NCBI GenBank assembly: GCA_023375785.1
Contig: SZWC01001519.1
Location: 5,097 to 46,420, forward strand
Direction of reading: 5' to 3'
DNA length: 41,324 bases
Origin: Penium margaritaceum
Lineage: Eukaryota > Streptophyta > Zygnematophyceae > Desmidiales > Peniaceae
Position numbers and translations under genes: made by a program. This document shows, in pieces, positions 19,961 through 30,935 of the stretch. Positions within the stretch are counted from its first letter, which is position 1. Each line of letters begins with the position of its first letter. The notes below the pieces were generated by a model. The model saw only the letters and a list, made by a program, of their open reading frames with translations. It was not told the DNA's origin and did no database searches.

Positions 19961-21408
19961 TGGGTGCACACAGTGCAGCAGTCGCAGCTGGACAATGGCA
20001 CGTGGGAGCTGAGTGAGCGTCCACCTAGACGTCAGGTCATCAAATGCAAGTGGGTGATTAAGAAGAAATGGAAGCAGATGGTAGCCTTGAGAAGTACAAG
20101 GCAAGGCTGGTCGCCAAGGGGTACTCGCAGCAGGAGGGCATCGACTACACAAGAACCTTCACCCCTGTTGCCAAGTGTGCCTCTATGCGCACGCTCCTTT
20201 CCTATGCAGCAGTAGAGGACTTTGAGGTCCACCACATGGACGTCAAGACAACGTTCCTGAATGGTGACCTGGAGGAGGAGATTTACATGGAATAGCCAGA
20301 GGGGTTTGTCGTGGATGGCCAGGAGCACCTAGTGTGCAAGCTCCAGAAGTCATTGTATGGCCTCAAACAAGCGTCGCGTGTTTGGAACCAGAAAATGGAC
20401 GCGGTGTTACAGTGCATGGGGTTTGAGCGCAGCAAGCGTGACTCTATTGTCTACTGCTGGCAGCATGAGCATGAAATCCTGATCATCATTGTCTATGTGG
20501 ATGCCATGCTCCTCGTATCTAACAGCATGTCTCCATTACAGGAGTTCAAGGTAGCCATGCAGGAGCGCTTCCAGATTTCGGACCTTGGGGAGGCCTCTTA
20601 CTTCCTCGGCATTCAGATCAGGTGTGATCGCAAGTCATGCACTCTCTCCTTACAGCAGACCCACTATATCAAAGACATCCTACAACGGTTCGGCATGGCA
20701 GGAGCCAAACCCATCGGCACGCCGCTGGAGTCGCGGGACTACCTGACAAGTTTCAACGGAGAAGCAGATGTAGCTGAGCGGAAGAAGTACCAGAGTGCCG
20801 TCGGTAACCTCATGTACCTGATGGTGGTAACCAGGCCGGACATCGCACAGGGTGTAGGAGCTCTCACCCAGCACCTTGCTCATCCCGGACCTGAGCACCG
20901 GAAGGCAGTGAAGCAAATCTTCAGCTACCTTGCTTGCACCATCAACGTCGGCATCACCTGCAACGACAACAACAGCAACATCATCGGCTATGCAGATGCA
21001 GATTGGGCTTCCAACCCTGAGGACCGCAAGTCCATCTCTGGGCATGTGTTCCGCATGAACGGCGGAGCCATCAGCTGGTGCAGCAATTGGCAGGTGGTTG
21101 TGGCCACCTTCAGCACGGAAGCTGAGTACATGTCTTCTAGCTTTGCAGCCAAGGAAGCAGTCCGGCTGCAGCGTTTCATGGTGGAGATGAGTGGGAGTGT
21201 AATAGTGCTAGTGCCTATGCATGTCGACAATCAGAGTGCAATCGCAGTCGCCAAGAAACCAGAGCACCATTCACACACCAAGCACATTGACATTGCATGT
21301 CACTTCATCAGGCACATGGTGCACGAAGGTGTCATTAAGTTGGAGATCACTCCAACCAGCAAACAGGTCGCAGATTTTTGTACCAAGCCAGTGACCCGGG
21401 AGAAGTAG
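19952..21408 (+). pseudogene. Copia reverse transcriptase and RNase H
   Basis: Typical copia RT (RVT_2 type). It has Asn-Gly-Thr-Trp-Glu-Leu, Lys-Trp-Val-Ile-Lys-Lys (about 20045-20070), [38 protein letters not shown] and Tyr-Phe-Leu-Gly-Ile-Gln-Ile. The catalytic Tyr-Val-Asp-Asp reads Tyr-Val-Asp-Ala (about 20495-20506), so polymerase activity should be lost. RNase H keeps Gly-Tyr-Ala-Asp-Ala-Asp-Trp-Ala (about 20986-21010), Ser-Thr-Glu-Ala-Glu-Tyr (about 21112-21130), Val-Asp-Asn-Gln-Ser-Ala and Lys-His-Ile-Asp-Ile. One frameshift near 20066 and one TAG at 20293-20295 break it, but 365 codons (20311-21408) stay open to the natural stop. Confidence 0.93.
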
Positions 21409-21451
21409 CATTTTTGCATGAAGGCATGTGGACTCAGCCCACTCTGACTAC

Positions 21452-21466
21452 GGCAAAGTAGGAGAT
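21452..21466 (+). promoter_or_regulatory. Polypurine tract of the copia relic
   Basis: ggcaaagtaggagat abuts the 3' LTR start. Purine-rich tracts of this form directly before TGTTAG are usual in copia elements. Confidence 0.6.
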
Positions 21467-22209
21467 TGTTAGAAATGGGACCAACCGGCTCAATCACAGG
21501 TCCACAGGATCAGGCATGGAGAAAATACCAAACGCCTGCTCCGATCATCAATCCAAATTCTTCATATGAAAGATGAGGTGGTAAGTTGCATACTGTCCAA
21601 GTTTCGGGTCGATACAACGGTCGGATGGGGAGAAATGAATTTCTGAAGTTTTTGAGGCCATGTACCACAGGAATCTGGGCCAGTGGTCCATGCCTTTGTC
21701 TCAAAAAGGAAAAAGGACGAGAGGTCCAGGGTCAAGACCAGCTGAAGACAATATCCAAAAAGGTCCTTGGTACTAGTCTTGCCTTGCGAGAGTGTGCTGA
21801 CTAGGATAGATGGATGTGGCCTTACTTTTTAGGTGAGTTGTGATCCTCTTGATGGTTTGGTATACTAACCATGGACCTATAGCAATTTCCCATGTGATTG
21901 CGGATGAGGTGACCACTAGGAGTGTGATATGAGAGCATGATCTAGCTCTCGCTTAGGTCGTGTGTGAGTGGCCATCCTGATTGCCAGGCTGATTGCCTCT
22001 CTTGTTTGAGCTTCTAGTGTGGTGTGAGTGAGACTTGGCCTCCATGGCTAAGGAGTGTGGCTTGTGAGAGGGTAGACTTGCCCATGCTCTTGCAGCTTAT
22101 GTACTGCCTTGTTTTGAGTGATGTAACAAGCATTCAATAGTGTATCCCATCCCCTTCTATGCCCAAGTGCTCGCTGCTCCATTGCTACCCCTCTCTCCAA
22201 GTTCCAACA
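21467..22209 (+). repeat. 3' LTR of the copia relic
   Basis: About 743 bp, beginning TGTTAGAAATGGGACC and ending AGTTCCAACA. Only its first 217 bp have a partner at the 5' side. A downstream ttctg matches the ttttg before the 5' LTR. Confidence 0.8.
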
Positions 22210-23530
22210 TTCTGGGCTCTGGGCCACACCTTTAGTGCCAGAGATTTCAAGCGTACCCAGGAGGAGGTGTCAAGGGAATCCAAGCAGGGTATGGAGTATT
22301 CGGCGGTGGTGGAGAACCGGGAATCCCTTTGGATCCCTGGGGTAGGGTCTACATCTTAGTGGCACGTGGCGGACACACAGAGAGCAATGCGGAGGAGTGA
22401 TTGAACACACGCATCATGTACCTCCACCATTTCTACTCCTTCCACTGCTTTTCATACCTCTATCTGTGGGTGTAAATTCTATTGCAGAGTGACGGAATCT
22501 TACTCATGATTATGAGACTACGCTCGTACCGCTTGCTGATGGTAAGATGAAGAAATTCTCACGGCACGCGTAGGAGTACATCATCATCCTCTTGGCACCA
22601 CTCTTTGGGACCGTCTCAAGCCCAAAGAGCCTATCCGGGCATAAGGTGGAGTGAAACACGAAGAATTGAAACTGCAGTTGGGTATGGCTACCCATGCCAA
22701 CACACTGTCAGCCTTCTCCTTGATGCTTTAGTGAACCGGGAGATGTAAGTAGACATCCTCTTCAAAAAGATGGTGTAGAATAGGACCTACTGACAGACCA
22801 TGCCCGGGTCAATCTGCGTAAGGTATAGTATGCTGAGAAAGGATGGGAACCGCTGGGAAAAAAACGCGGAGCTGGGAGGCCAAAGTCCGAGTGCAAGGAT
22901 TGCTATGAGCATCGGAAACGTGACCGTATCTGCATCCGCTACGGGTTGGCTGGACATGTGCGTAAGCAGTGCACAAAGCCACCAGCCCTTTCACCAGCCA
23001 GCATTGTAACAGCTCATGTGAGGCAGCTCGCTGTAGGACAAGGGGTGTGCGGTAATTGTGGTCATTGCCAGCAAACGGCAAGAGAAGGATGTGGCGTAGG
23101 AGCTAACTCGGGTGTTAGAGTTGAGGTGGAGCTCGTGACAGATGGACACGGAGTGGCTGTAACATGAATAACAGGAAGTTTGGTAGCAGGTCACGAATCA
23201 CTAGGAACTGTTCAAGCTGGTGATGCTACTAGACGAACTGTTATAGCAGGTGATTCCATATCAGGAACTGCTACAATACATGATGAAGTAAAAGTAGTGA
23301 CCACGTGAGCAAGTGATGCAGCAACACCCATGTTCTCCTCACATGCTGATGACCCTGGGATACCTGTAACAGTGACACAGAATACTACAAATGATGACTC
23401 TTCCTGTTGTGAGTGGTTAGAAGAGGATGAGGCCCCAGACTAAGTGACAACCGAGTCTGTGGAGTTGGATTCTGCAGACGGCTCCTCCTCTTTGGACTCC
23501 GCGAAGGATGAGGAGCCAATTCAACGTTAG
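22210..23530 (+). pseudogene. MULE transposase relic, C-terminal half
   Basis: It resumes directly after the copia element with Phe-Trp-Ala-Leu-Gly-His-Thr-Phe-Ser, the helical segment that follows the second catalytic Asp in MULEs. A possible intron ends ctattgcag near 22487. Near 22680-22790 a frame gives Tyr-Pro-Cys-Gln-His-Thr-Val and Phe-Lys-Lys-Met-Val, matching the end of a SWIM zinc finger and the segment after it. A zinc knuckle at about 22926-22970 reads Cys-X2-Tyr-X4-His-X4-Cys, with one Cys lost. The same frame runs on through an acidic C-terminal tail to the TAG near 23528 with three stops on the way. I did not locate the third catalytic residue. Confidence 0.65.
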
Positions 23531-23595
23531 TGGATGTGCAGAGTTGGGTCTGTGTGACCAACGGTAGTGCATGTGTCCACTGTTGATCACATGTC

Positions 23596-23813
23596 CCTTG
23601 CTACTTCTGTGTTTAGTTTCAGTATTAGTCATTTTTTGTTTTGTTTGTTCCATGTACGCAGGTGAGGCACATCCAGGTGCTGATGAAGACCGTGGTCAAG
23701 CAACAACCAAAGATTAGATTGTACCGGCGCAAATTCAGATCACGCATGGCCCATGACACGAGTGGTATCCATGGAGATGTTACATGTTATAAGATGGGAA
23801 ATCTCAAGGTGGG

Positions 23814-23847
<34 letters not shown>

Positions 23848-24066
23848 NCCTTGCTACTTCTGTGCTTAGTTTCAATATTAGTCATCTTTTGTTTTGTTTG
23901 TTCCATGTATGCAGGTGAGGCACATCCATGTGCTGATGAAGACCGTGGTCAAGCCAAACCAAAGATTAGAGTGCACCGGCGCAAATTCAGATCACGCATG
24001 GCCCATGACACGAGTGGTATCCATGGAGATGTTACATGTTGTAAGATGGGAAATCTCAAGGTGGGG
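23596..24066 (+). repeat. Tandem ~220-bp duplication around an ambiguous base
   Basis: Unit 1 (23596-23815) and unit 2 (23849-24066) are nearly identical from ccttgctacttctgt to aatctcaaggtgggg. Each includes a candidate intron end (ccatgtaygcag) and the same downstream exon-like stretch. The units are separated by a (GA)n run and a single n at 23848. Either this is a recent duplication or two overlapping contig ends were joined without merging. Confidence 0.9.
23816..23848 (+). repeat. (GA)n microsatellite ending in an unresolved base
   Basis: About 16 GA units run up to the only ambiguous base in the window (n at 23848). Confidence 0.95.
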
Positions 24067-24077
24067 GACACACACAG

Positions 24078-24131
<54 letters not shown>
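24067..24131 (+). repeat. Compound (CA)n(GA)n microsatellite
   Basis: gacacacacagacacacacac passes into a long run of gaga. It lies at the end of unit 2 in the position of the (GA)n run after unit 1. Confidence 0.95.
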
Positions 24132-24135
<4 letters not shown>

Positions 24136-25910
24136 CCAGATTCCAAGTGGCCAACCCATGCACTAGCATGTGTGTGTCCCCTTTTGTAGAAGTGTTTCAT
24201 GATGCATGTTAGGACTTCAGTGAAGAGGCAGAGTGTCATGCATGTGAGATCATATGGTTTGTGCACGGCTTACCCGTGTATGTTCAAGTGTGGACTAGTA
24301 CATGTGAGCTAGCAGCTCTGTTTGACTGGACTTGATGAAAGTTCAAGTTAGCTTCCACATGCTCTCTCTGTTATCTATAACTTGTGTAAGTTTGTTTAAT
24401 TTTGTGAACTTCAAGTAGTGAACATTAGTCACAAATACTTGACAATGAGCTTGACATGTCTCATGACATTCTCACAGTACACAAAAGAGCAGAGACACAT
24501 AAAAGAGAAAGTACATGGCTTCATGCACTTTAGTGACAATTCTGAAGTACCTCAACTTGAACATGTACTCTGACATAGAAAAGCCGACCTAAGGGAACAT
24601 ATGAAAATAGTGCCTTGGTGACACGGTGTAAATATGAAAACATGTGTGTGTCTTCCCAATTGCTCTTGACATTGCAGATGCTTACATGGTAGCGGTGGGT
24701 ATAGTGTAGGACACACATGGGATCGAGAACTATTGAAATGGGTTGTTCTAGACATATTGTAAATCATTTAGGAAGAAATATTACATATACCCACTTCCTC
24801 TAAGGTGAGGAGCACCAGACATATTGGACACAACACACATAACTTGAGGAACACGACTCATGTGTCACAGAAGGAAATGGGATGTTTTGGACACCTCATG
24901 AGTAATCTGAATACAACACATTTCAATACTACTTCCTACTTCCTCCTACACTAAGGGCCGTGGGGCTCTGTTTACAGTCGGGGCTTCCACGACCAGGAGT
25001 GTTTGGCGGAAGCGGAGTGGGCATGCGCCTTCCGAGGATTCAAATCATGGTCTCCGGTTCGGGATGTGTGGATTTCCATGATGGCATCCCATCCCGGAAA
25101 ACCCAGTCATCGAAGCCTGGCTTTCCAGTGGCCCACTCAGCAGCGGCTTCCTACGGATGTAACATGGCATATCTGGGTAATACCTCCTCTCCGCCCCAAG
25201 CACCGACTTGGTCACATCGGCGAGGCCCGTTTGGAACCTCATTCCTGTCGTCCTTGGTAGCCATACTTCTTAGTTGGATACACAGTACAAATGGCGTAGG
25301 AATAGACGTCGACGTCCACATTTTATTTGTAGCACGGGGTCCCAGTTGCGCAACCGTGGACATTGCAAACTGTTAAGTTTGAACAATGAACCACATGAAG
25401 TTGATGTGTTGGGCATGGTTTTCAAGCATGTCTATTTGGTAGTAGGTGGCGAGGCATGCCAGGCGCATCATTGGATGGGGACACAACCTCAGGAAGGACG
25501 TGTCAATGCACTCCTGTACAATGGGTTCTGCGGAATGTGGACTGACCGCACGTTGGACTTTGGTCACTTGATCATGTAAGCACGTGTCGGTTTAACAATG
25601 GTTTCTGTGGGTTATGTCGTGGAAAAGTTTGAGAACCTGAATTTTGCACGGGGTGGGTGACAGTCGCTAGAGGCAAATCAGCGGCGCTCGTTCATTGGAC
25701 GATTCATATCGTCACCTTTGCACTGGACCAATGGATGAGCATAATGATAATCTCTTGAAGTCAAAGTGGAAGCATGTCAACGTATGGTCTTCTGCCGATT
25801 TCATCTGCCTCGTTGTTCTGGAGCGCGGCCCAAGAATGGGGTCCTATTTTAATGCTTTCGTGCTACTCTGCCAGGTTTCGAAAGTGGGTATGCGGAATAT
25901 CATGCTTTTC
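24132..25910. other. Unrecognised stretch left of A3
   Basis: 24132-24950 shows nothing coding. From 24955 to 25376 one plus-strand frame of 138 codons and an overlapping one of 85 codons are open. Neither shows a motif I know. Composition rises in GC there, so an exon or TE fragment is possible. 25380-25910 has short frames with several stops. Confidence 0.4.
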
Positions 25911-25915
25911 TTTGT
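25911..25915. repeat. Left target-site duplication of A3
   Basis: tttgt just outside the LTR end TGTAACGGG (25916). It equals 39174-39178 on the far side of A3. Confidence 0.75.
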
Positions 25916-26587
25916 TGTAACGGGTCAAAACCTCTAGCTCCTGCACTTAGGTTGTCGACGAAGTTCACAAAATGGCGTCCAGAGCTTGCTCAAGAGGTTT
26001 TCCCCTCCATGTCACTCCGGGGGCAATCGTCATCAACGACCCTGTGCAGGGGGGCGTGAATAATTCAAGTCTCTGGAGGCCCATTTCCAATTTAACCTCA
26101 CCCCCTCGTTCTGGGTCCGAAACGAAGGGGTGTTATCTCAAACTTGTGAGTTTGCACGAGTTTTCTGGTTTTGAAACTTGTACTACGTCTTAAACGACCT
26201 CGAGTTTTGTTTTTGACGCGTCGGCGCAAAATTGTCGTGTGCAAGGCACGATCGACGGTTTTGCACCGACTTTTCTTGTGTGCTCCCCTCCCTCCTCACT
26301 CTCACCCTTGCTCCCCCTATCCCTCGTCCTCACTTGCTCACTTGCAAGGAGGGCGAGGGGGAAGTGAGGGCATGAGGTCATGAGGCCTTGCCCTTGAGGC
26401 CCTCGCGGCCCCTTAGCCGCCAATTGGGCCGAGGCCGCGATCTGCGGCTGACGGCTGGCCGGCCGGCAGCGAGCTGGCCGGCCGGCAGCCAGCTGGCCGG
26501 CGGCCAGCCCTTGCTGATGCGAGGGGTGGTGCACAACCACCCCTCGCTTCAGCAAGGAGGGAGGGTCGAACTGGACCTCCCGCTAAA
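25916..26587 (-). repeat. 3' LTR of A3
   Basis: In element direction it begins TTTAGCGGG (expected TGTAGCGGG) and ends CCCGTTACA. It has the best-preserved long hairpin (26509-26557) and the lone stem near 26141-26165. At 672 bp it is shorter than the 5' partner, partly because the 5' LTR carries an internal duplication. It could be mistaken for a solo LTR, but its outer flank matches the far end of A3. Confidence 0.8.
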
Positions 26588-26589
26588 CT

Positions 26590-27360
26590 TGTGAGAGTGG
26601 GTGCTCTCTGGAGATTAAGCTTTAGTATCTGGAGAGCACAGTCACAGCAGAAAGATAGACTTGGAGAAGTCTGGAAGCCAGAGCTGGAAAATCATAGGTT
26701 AATTTCAATGAACAGAGTACAAGGTATTTATACTGTTTGGCTGGCTAGCCCAAGCCACAGCCTACTACTTTCCTAGCTTGCTTCAACAAGCTAATTGCAC
26801 CTGTACTAGGTGCCCTGCTTGTGCCTGAACTCGGTATCCTACTTGCACCTAGTGCCTTGTGCGAGAAGTCTTCGGCTGTTGATTGTCGAGATCGACGGTC
26901 ATTCTTCTTTCTCGGCGAGCCGCTGCGTTGGTCTTGTATGGCTCTCGGCGGTGGGTGCGGTCACCCTGTTGTATACGCCACCAGAGAACTACGACCGTCG
27001 CACGGTCGCAATCATCAGTTTCACTGTAGCCGTTGACCGCGTCCATCGTCGGAGCTCCCATCGGGGAGATCCCCTCGGCGGATGGCGTCACCGGTATGCC
27101 ACTCGCCGAGGGTGCCAGCGCAACCCTTGGGTTGTGTGTTTGGAATGCACGCTTGCAACTACGAGCGAAACACCCCTTTGAGCCGGTGTGCTCCGCACGC
27201 CGGTGCGATTTTGCTCGTTCCTCCTCCTCCTTGCATCGGCGGTTGGGCTGAGGTGAGCTCGACCACTCGCACGATTTCCGAAAATCGGAAAATGGCCAGC
27301 ATGCCCCCAAAACTTGGACGAGCCCCGAGTATGCCAGAAAAATTAGGGTACCTCGTTACA
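26590..27360 (-). repeat. 3' LTR of element B
   Basis: 771 bp. In element direction it starts TGTAACGAGGTACCC right after the purine-rich gatgggacgggtgaa (27361-27375) and ends ccactctcaca. A TATA-like tatttata lies at 26728-26735 (atataaat-type on the minus strand: ataaatacc). Bases 26590-26827 match 32206-32446 closely. Confidence 0.8.
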
Positions 27361-27436
27361 TTCACCCGTCCCATCGGAGGCGCAACGTCCCAGCACGCCT
27401 GAGATACTCTTGGACAATAGTGTTGGTACCCCTGAC

Positions 27437-28687
27437 TTAGAAGTTGGCCTTTGGATCCCAAGAGTTGTGCTCCGCCAGGTACCCATTCCACTGCACCAAA
27501 AACTCACGCCATCGTCCCATCTGGCGGTCCGCCTGAATCTTGTCCACCTCAAAATCTTCACTTCCTTCAATCTGGACAGTAGGAGGTGGAGTTGTCACGC
27601 AACCCTGGAAGAAGGTGTTGGGGTCGCGATAGGCATGAAGCAAGGAGACGTGGAACACCGGATGGATGATGTAGTGATCTGGCAGCTCCACACTATAGGA
27701 AACAGCTGACCGCTTCTCCAGAATGCGGAACGGGCCCACCCATCGTGGTTTGAGCTTGGGACTCCCAACTCGCATCAGCTGCATGTTAGCAAAGTTTAGC
27801 ATCACCAAATCTCCCAATTGGAACTCCTCCGCAGAGCGATGCTTATCAACCTGTCGCTTCTGCTACTTCTGTGCCTTCAACAACCCTTACTGCACCACGT
27901 CCCAAGTGGTGGAAAACCCTTCAGCAATCTATTGCATAGCCGAAAGAGATGTCGTTGTAGCAAGGGCGGCTAGGCTCAGTGGCTGGTGGCAATAGACCAC
28001 CTCAAACGGTGACTTTCCTATTGATGCTGACACCACCGACTTGTAGGAAAACTCAACCACTCCGAGCTTCTCCTCCCAGCCCTCTCCATCCGGTGGGACC
28101 ATGCTCCACAACAGTTGCTCCAAAGTCTGGTTCTTGCACTCTGTCTGCCCATCGCTCTGTGGGTGATATGTTGTGGTCAGTTGCACCCGCGTGCCTAGCT
28201 TCTCCATGAGATCTATCTAGAATCGCGAAATGAAGCGTGGATCGCGATCTGAGACCACCGACTGCGGCACTCCATGCAGCTTGATGACATGACTGAAGAG
28301 GAGTTGAGCTGTCCTGGTAGCTGTGATGCTCTCATGACATGCGATGAAACGTGCCATCTTGGAAAACCGGTCCACCACCACCAATACCGTGTTGTTGCCT
28401 TGCTACGTCACAGGCAACCCGCTAATGAAGTCAAGCGAGATGTCTGTCCTAGGCCTCACTAGTATACGCAATGGTTGTAGCTCCCCAGGTGGCTTGGTCC
28501 TCCGCACCATGATACGTCGACACACGTCACAAGTGCTCACAAACCTATTATAATCAGTTGCCATTGACGACCACCAGTATTGGCGTCCCAAAGCGTTGAA
28601 CGTCTTGTCAAAGCCAAAGTGACCCAAGTAACAAGTGTCATGCGCCTCCTCCAGCAACAACTGCTTCAACGGCGCATAGTCCGGCAC
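27437..28687 (-). pseudogene. Integrase with chromodomain of element B
   Basis: The frame 28403-28687 has the HHCC zinc region (His-X..Gly-His-Phe-Gly, Cys-Asp-Val-Cys, about 28595-28530) and the first catalytic Asp in Leu-Asp-Phe-Ile-Ser-Gly-Leu-Pro. A stop follows (about 28415). The second Asp is kept in Val-Ser-Asp-Arg-Asp-Pro-Arg-Phe (about 28250). The Glu lies in the 27929-28207 frame (Tyr-His-Pro-Gln-Ser-Asp-Gly-Gln-Thr-Glu). The frame 27437-27817 carries the C-terminal barrel-like region and a chromodomain (Phe-Leu-Val-Gln-Trp-Asn-Gly-Tyr...Glu-His-Asn-Ser-Trp) to a TAA. The catalytic triad is complete, but the frame is broken at least twice. Confidence 0.88.
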
Positions 28688-28696
28688 GCCAATCCT

Positions 28697-29333
28697 CTAC
28701 TCCTGGCCCCTTTGCCAATACGTTCCATCCCACGTGGCATCTTTCAGCCCACCACCCGTGAATTCACTATCCATGCGACAGCTGTGCTTGAGCAGGCTAT
28801 GCATTACCGGAGATCCAATCAGCGTTGAGATGGCATTGGGGCTCAGGTCCGGCCTCCGCGACAGATGATCTGCCGGGTTCACCCTCCTAGTCTTGTAGTG
28901 GATCTTGTAGTCAAAACTCCCTTCCAAGAACTCCATCCAACGAGTCTTTCGGCGACTGAGGTTCGGGTACGTCTTCATCTCTTCAGGGCGTAGTGATCCA
29001 TGAAGACCACGCAGCGTCGCGACTCAAGGTAGTAGCTCCAATGCTTGAACTCATGGATCACCGCCACTGTCTCCTTTTCATGGATTACGTAGTTCAGCTC
29101 CGCACCTCACAACTTGCGTGATGCGTACGGAATCAGCTGTGGCCCTTTCCCGTGATCCTGCATTAGTACCACCCGAATGGCATAGTCGCTTGCGTCCGTC
29201 GTCATGACGTACTCCTTGGATCAATCCGGATGCACCAGGACGGAAATGTCACACATTGCAGCCTTGAGCTCATCAAAGCTCTTCTGCTCCTCATTGCCCT
29301 ATTCCCAATGGTGATCCTTCCACAGCAGCTGAG
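28697..29333 (-). pseudogene. RNase H of element B
   Basis: Reading leftwards from RT: Thr-Thr-Asp-Ala-Ser-Asp-Tyr-Ala (about 29200), a stop in place of a codon after Arg-Lys-Leu, His-Glu-Lys-Glu-Thr-Val-Ala-Val-Ile (about 29080) and Phe-Met-Asp-His-Tyr-Ala (about 29000). Then comes the open frame 28697-28978 with Arg-Arg-Val-Asn-Pro-Ala-Asp-His-Leu-Ser-Arg-Arg. Catalytic Asp-Glu-Asp positions look kept, with several stops between. Confidence 0.75.
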
Positions 29334-30224
29334 TCAGCGGCTCACCCTTTTTGCATACCCTCCGATGGATTTTCGGTAGTAGTTGACAAACCCCAGGAAG
29401 ACCTGGATGTCACGCACACACTTTGGTGTCGGCCACTGCTTCACTGCTTCCACCTTCTTTGGGTCCATGCGGAGACCCTTACTGCTCATGATGTGCCCAA
29501 GGAACTCCACCTCTCGCTTCTCGAACTCATACTTAGAGAGCTTCGCAAAGAGCTTCTCTTTCCATAGAATGTCCAGCACTTGCCGAAGGTGTTGCTGATT
29601 CTCTTCCAGAGTTTGAGAGTAGATGAGGATGTCGTCAAGGAACACCACCACAAATTGGTCTAAGTGAGGGTGGAAGATCCGATTCATGAGGCTCATGAAC
29701 GTTGCAGGAGCGCTGGTCAACCCAAACGGCATCACGAGGTACTCGAAATGGCCACACTGCGTCAGAAACGCCCTTTTCTCCACATCCTACTCTGCAATCC
29801 GCATCTGATGGTACCCCGAGCGCAAGTCAATATTTCTGAAGTACTGCGCTCCCCTCAGCTGGTCAAATAGCTCCTCGACCCTTGGTAGTGGGTACCGGTT
29901 CTTGATCATTACGTTGTTTTGTGTGCGACAATCCACGCACATCCGCAGCTCCCCTGTCTTTCTCTTCACAAAGAGAACCGGTGTAGCATATGGTGACATC
30001 GATGGTATGATGAACCCCTACTCCGTCAGCTCCTCCAACTGCTTCTTCAACTCACCCGGCTCATCATGGCTCATGCGATAAGCAGCCTGTAGCTTTGGAG
30101 CTGCTCCAGGAACCAGATCAATTTTGTGGTCGATGTCGGGCTTCGATGGTAAACCCTTTGGTAGCTCAGTTGGAAACACGTCACTGTAGCTGTCCAACAC
30201 TCCCTTGACGCCTTCCAACAGCAT
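29334..30224 (-). pseudogene. Reverse transcriptase of element B
   Basis: Frames 30018-30224, 29787-29999 and 29334-29783 are successive parts of one RT divided by stops. Visible are [35 protein letters not shown], the intact catalytic Phe-Leu-Asp-Asp-Ile-Leu-Ile-Tyr-Ser (about 29650-29625) and Phe-Leu-Gly-Phe-Val-Asn-Tyr-Tyr-Arg. It is the best-preserved RT active site in the window. Confidence 0.93.
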
Positions 30225-30410
30225 TGTTGCTGGTGCTTTCTACTGCTCTCCCTCTTGTTCCATTGCCTCTGCTGCCAACACTTCCACCTCTTCAGTTGCT
30301 TCCTTCTACTACATCCACAGAAGGTAGACTTGGTCCCCCTTACGCTGACAGCTCTTTAGCTACACGTAACTCAATTGCGGTACCTTGCCTGCCTTGGAGT
30401 CCTCCTCTGC

Positions 30411-30935
30411 CTATAATGGCAAACCGATTTGCTCTCTGCATTTATTCAGTTTTACCTGGCTGCACACCCAATCCACAACAGGATTCCATTGGTGCAGCCA
30501 GTCACGCCCCAAAATGGCGTCATAGGTATCCATCAGGCACGTGCAAAAGTTCACCTCGCACGACAGCTTGCCTAGACGGACCCCCAGAGGCTTCAGAGGC
30601 TGTCCGCACTCTAGCTCCCCTTGCACCAACTTGGCCGTCGTTGGCTTTCCAGGTAGCCGTGCAAGTCCCAACCTCCTTGCAAGCTCGTCGCTCAAGAATG
30701 AGTGCGACGCTCCGCAATGAAACAATGCTTTTATCTGGTGGCAAGTCTGGCGCCCCTCGCCGTCCGCACAACCAGCAAATAAAATTTCGGCTGTTAGGAG
30801 GATTCTTGGAACGCTCCCGCTTCCTTCGTTCCGTAGCAATACACTCGGCAGCTCTATAGTTGTCGAAGGACTTTCGCGGCTTGTGCTCGCTGATGTGGAT
30901 GAAGCTATCCCAGCAGTTGGCCACCCGCCACTCAC
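30411..30935 (-). pseudogene. Aspartic protease region of element B, active site lost
   Basis: A 174-codon frame upstream of RT. The segment Phe-His-Cys-Gly-Ala-Ser-His-Ser-Phe (about 30708-30680) lies exactly where retropepsins of this group have a [Leu/Ile]-Asp-[Ser/Thr]-Gly-Ala-[Ser/Thr]-His-Ser-Phe motif, so Asp is replaced by His. Downstream Tyr-Asp-Ala-Ile-Leu-Gly-Arg-Asp-Trp-Leu is the conserved C-terminal motif. The N-terminal part is a Ser-rich linker that overlaps the end of gag in another frame. Confidence 0.75.

Larger units (their letters stand above)
19576..22209 (+). mobile_element. Ty1/copia relic inserted in the MULE, internally deleted
   Basis: It is bounded by TGTTAGAA at 19576 and TTCCAACA at 22209 (7 of 8 matching as terminal inverted repeat) and flanked by ttttg (19571-19575) and ttctg (22210-22214), a 5-bp target duplication with one change. 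The 5' LTR is cut to 217 bp. Gag, protease and integrase are missing, and only RT-RNase H and the 3' LTR remain. Removing it rejoins the MULE reading frame in the Phe-Trp-Ala-Leu region. It cannot move on its own. Confidence 0.88.

Noticed and set aside
25916..26587. Solo LTR of family A with its own tttgt/cttgt duplication
   Set aside because: The right 'cttgt' overlaps the LTR end of element B, while the left tttgt matches 39174-39178 exactly, so it is better read as the 3' LTR of A3.
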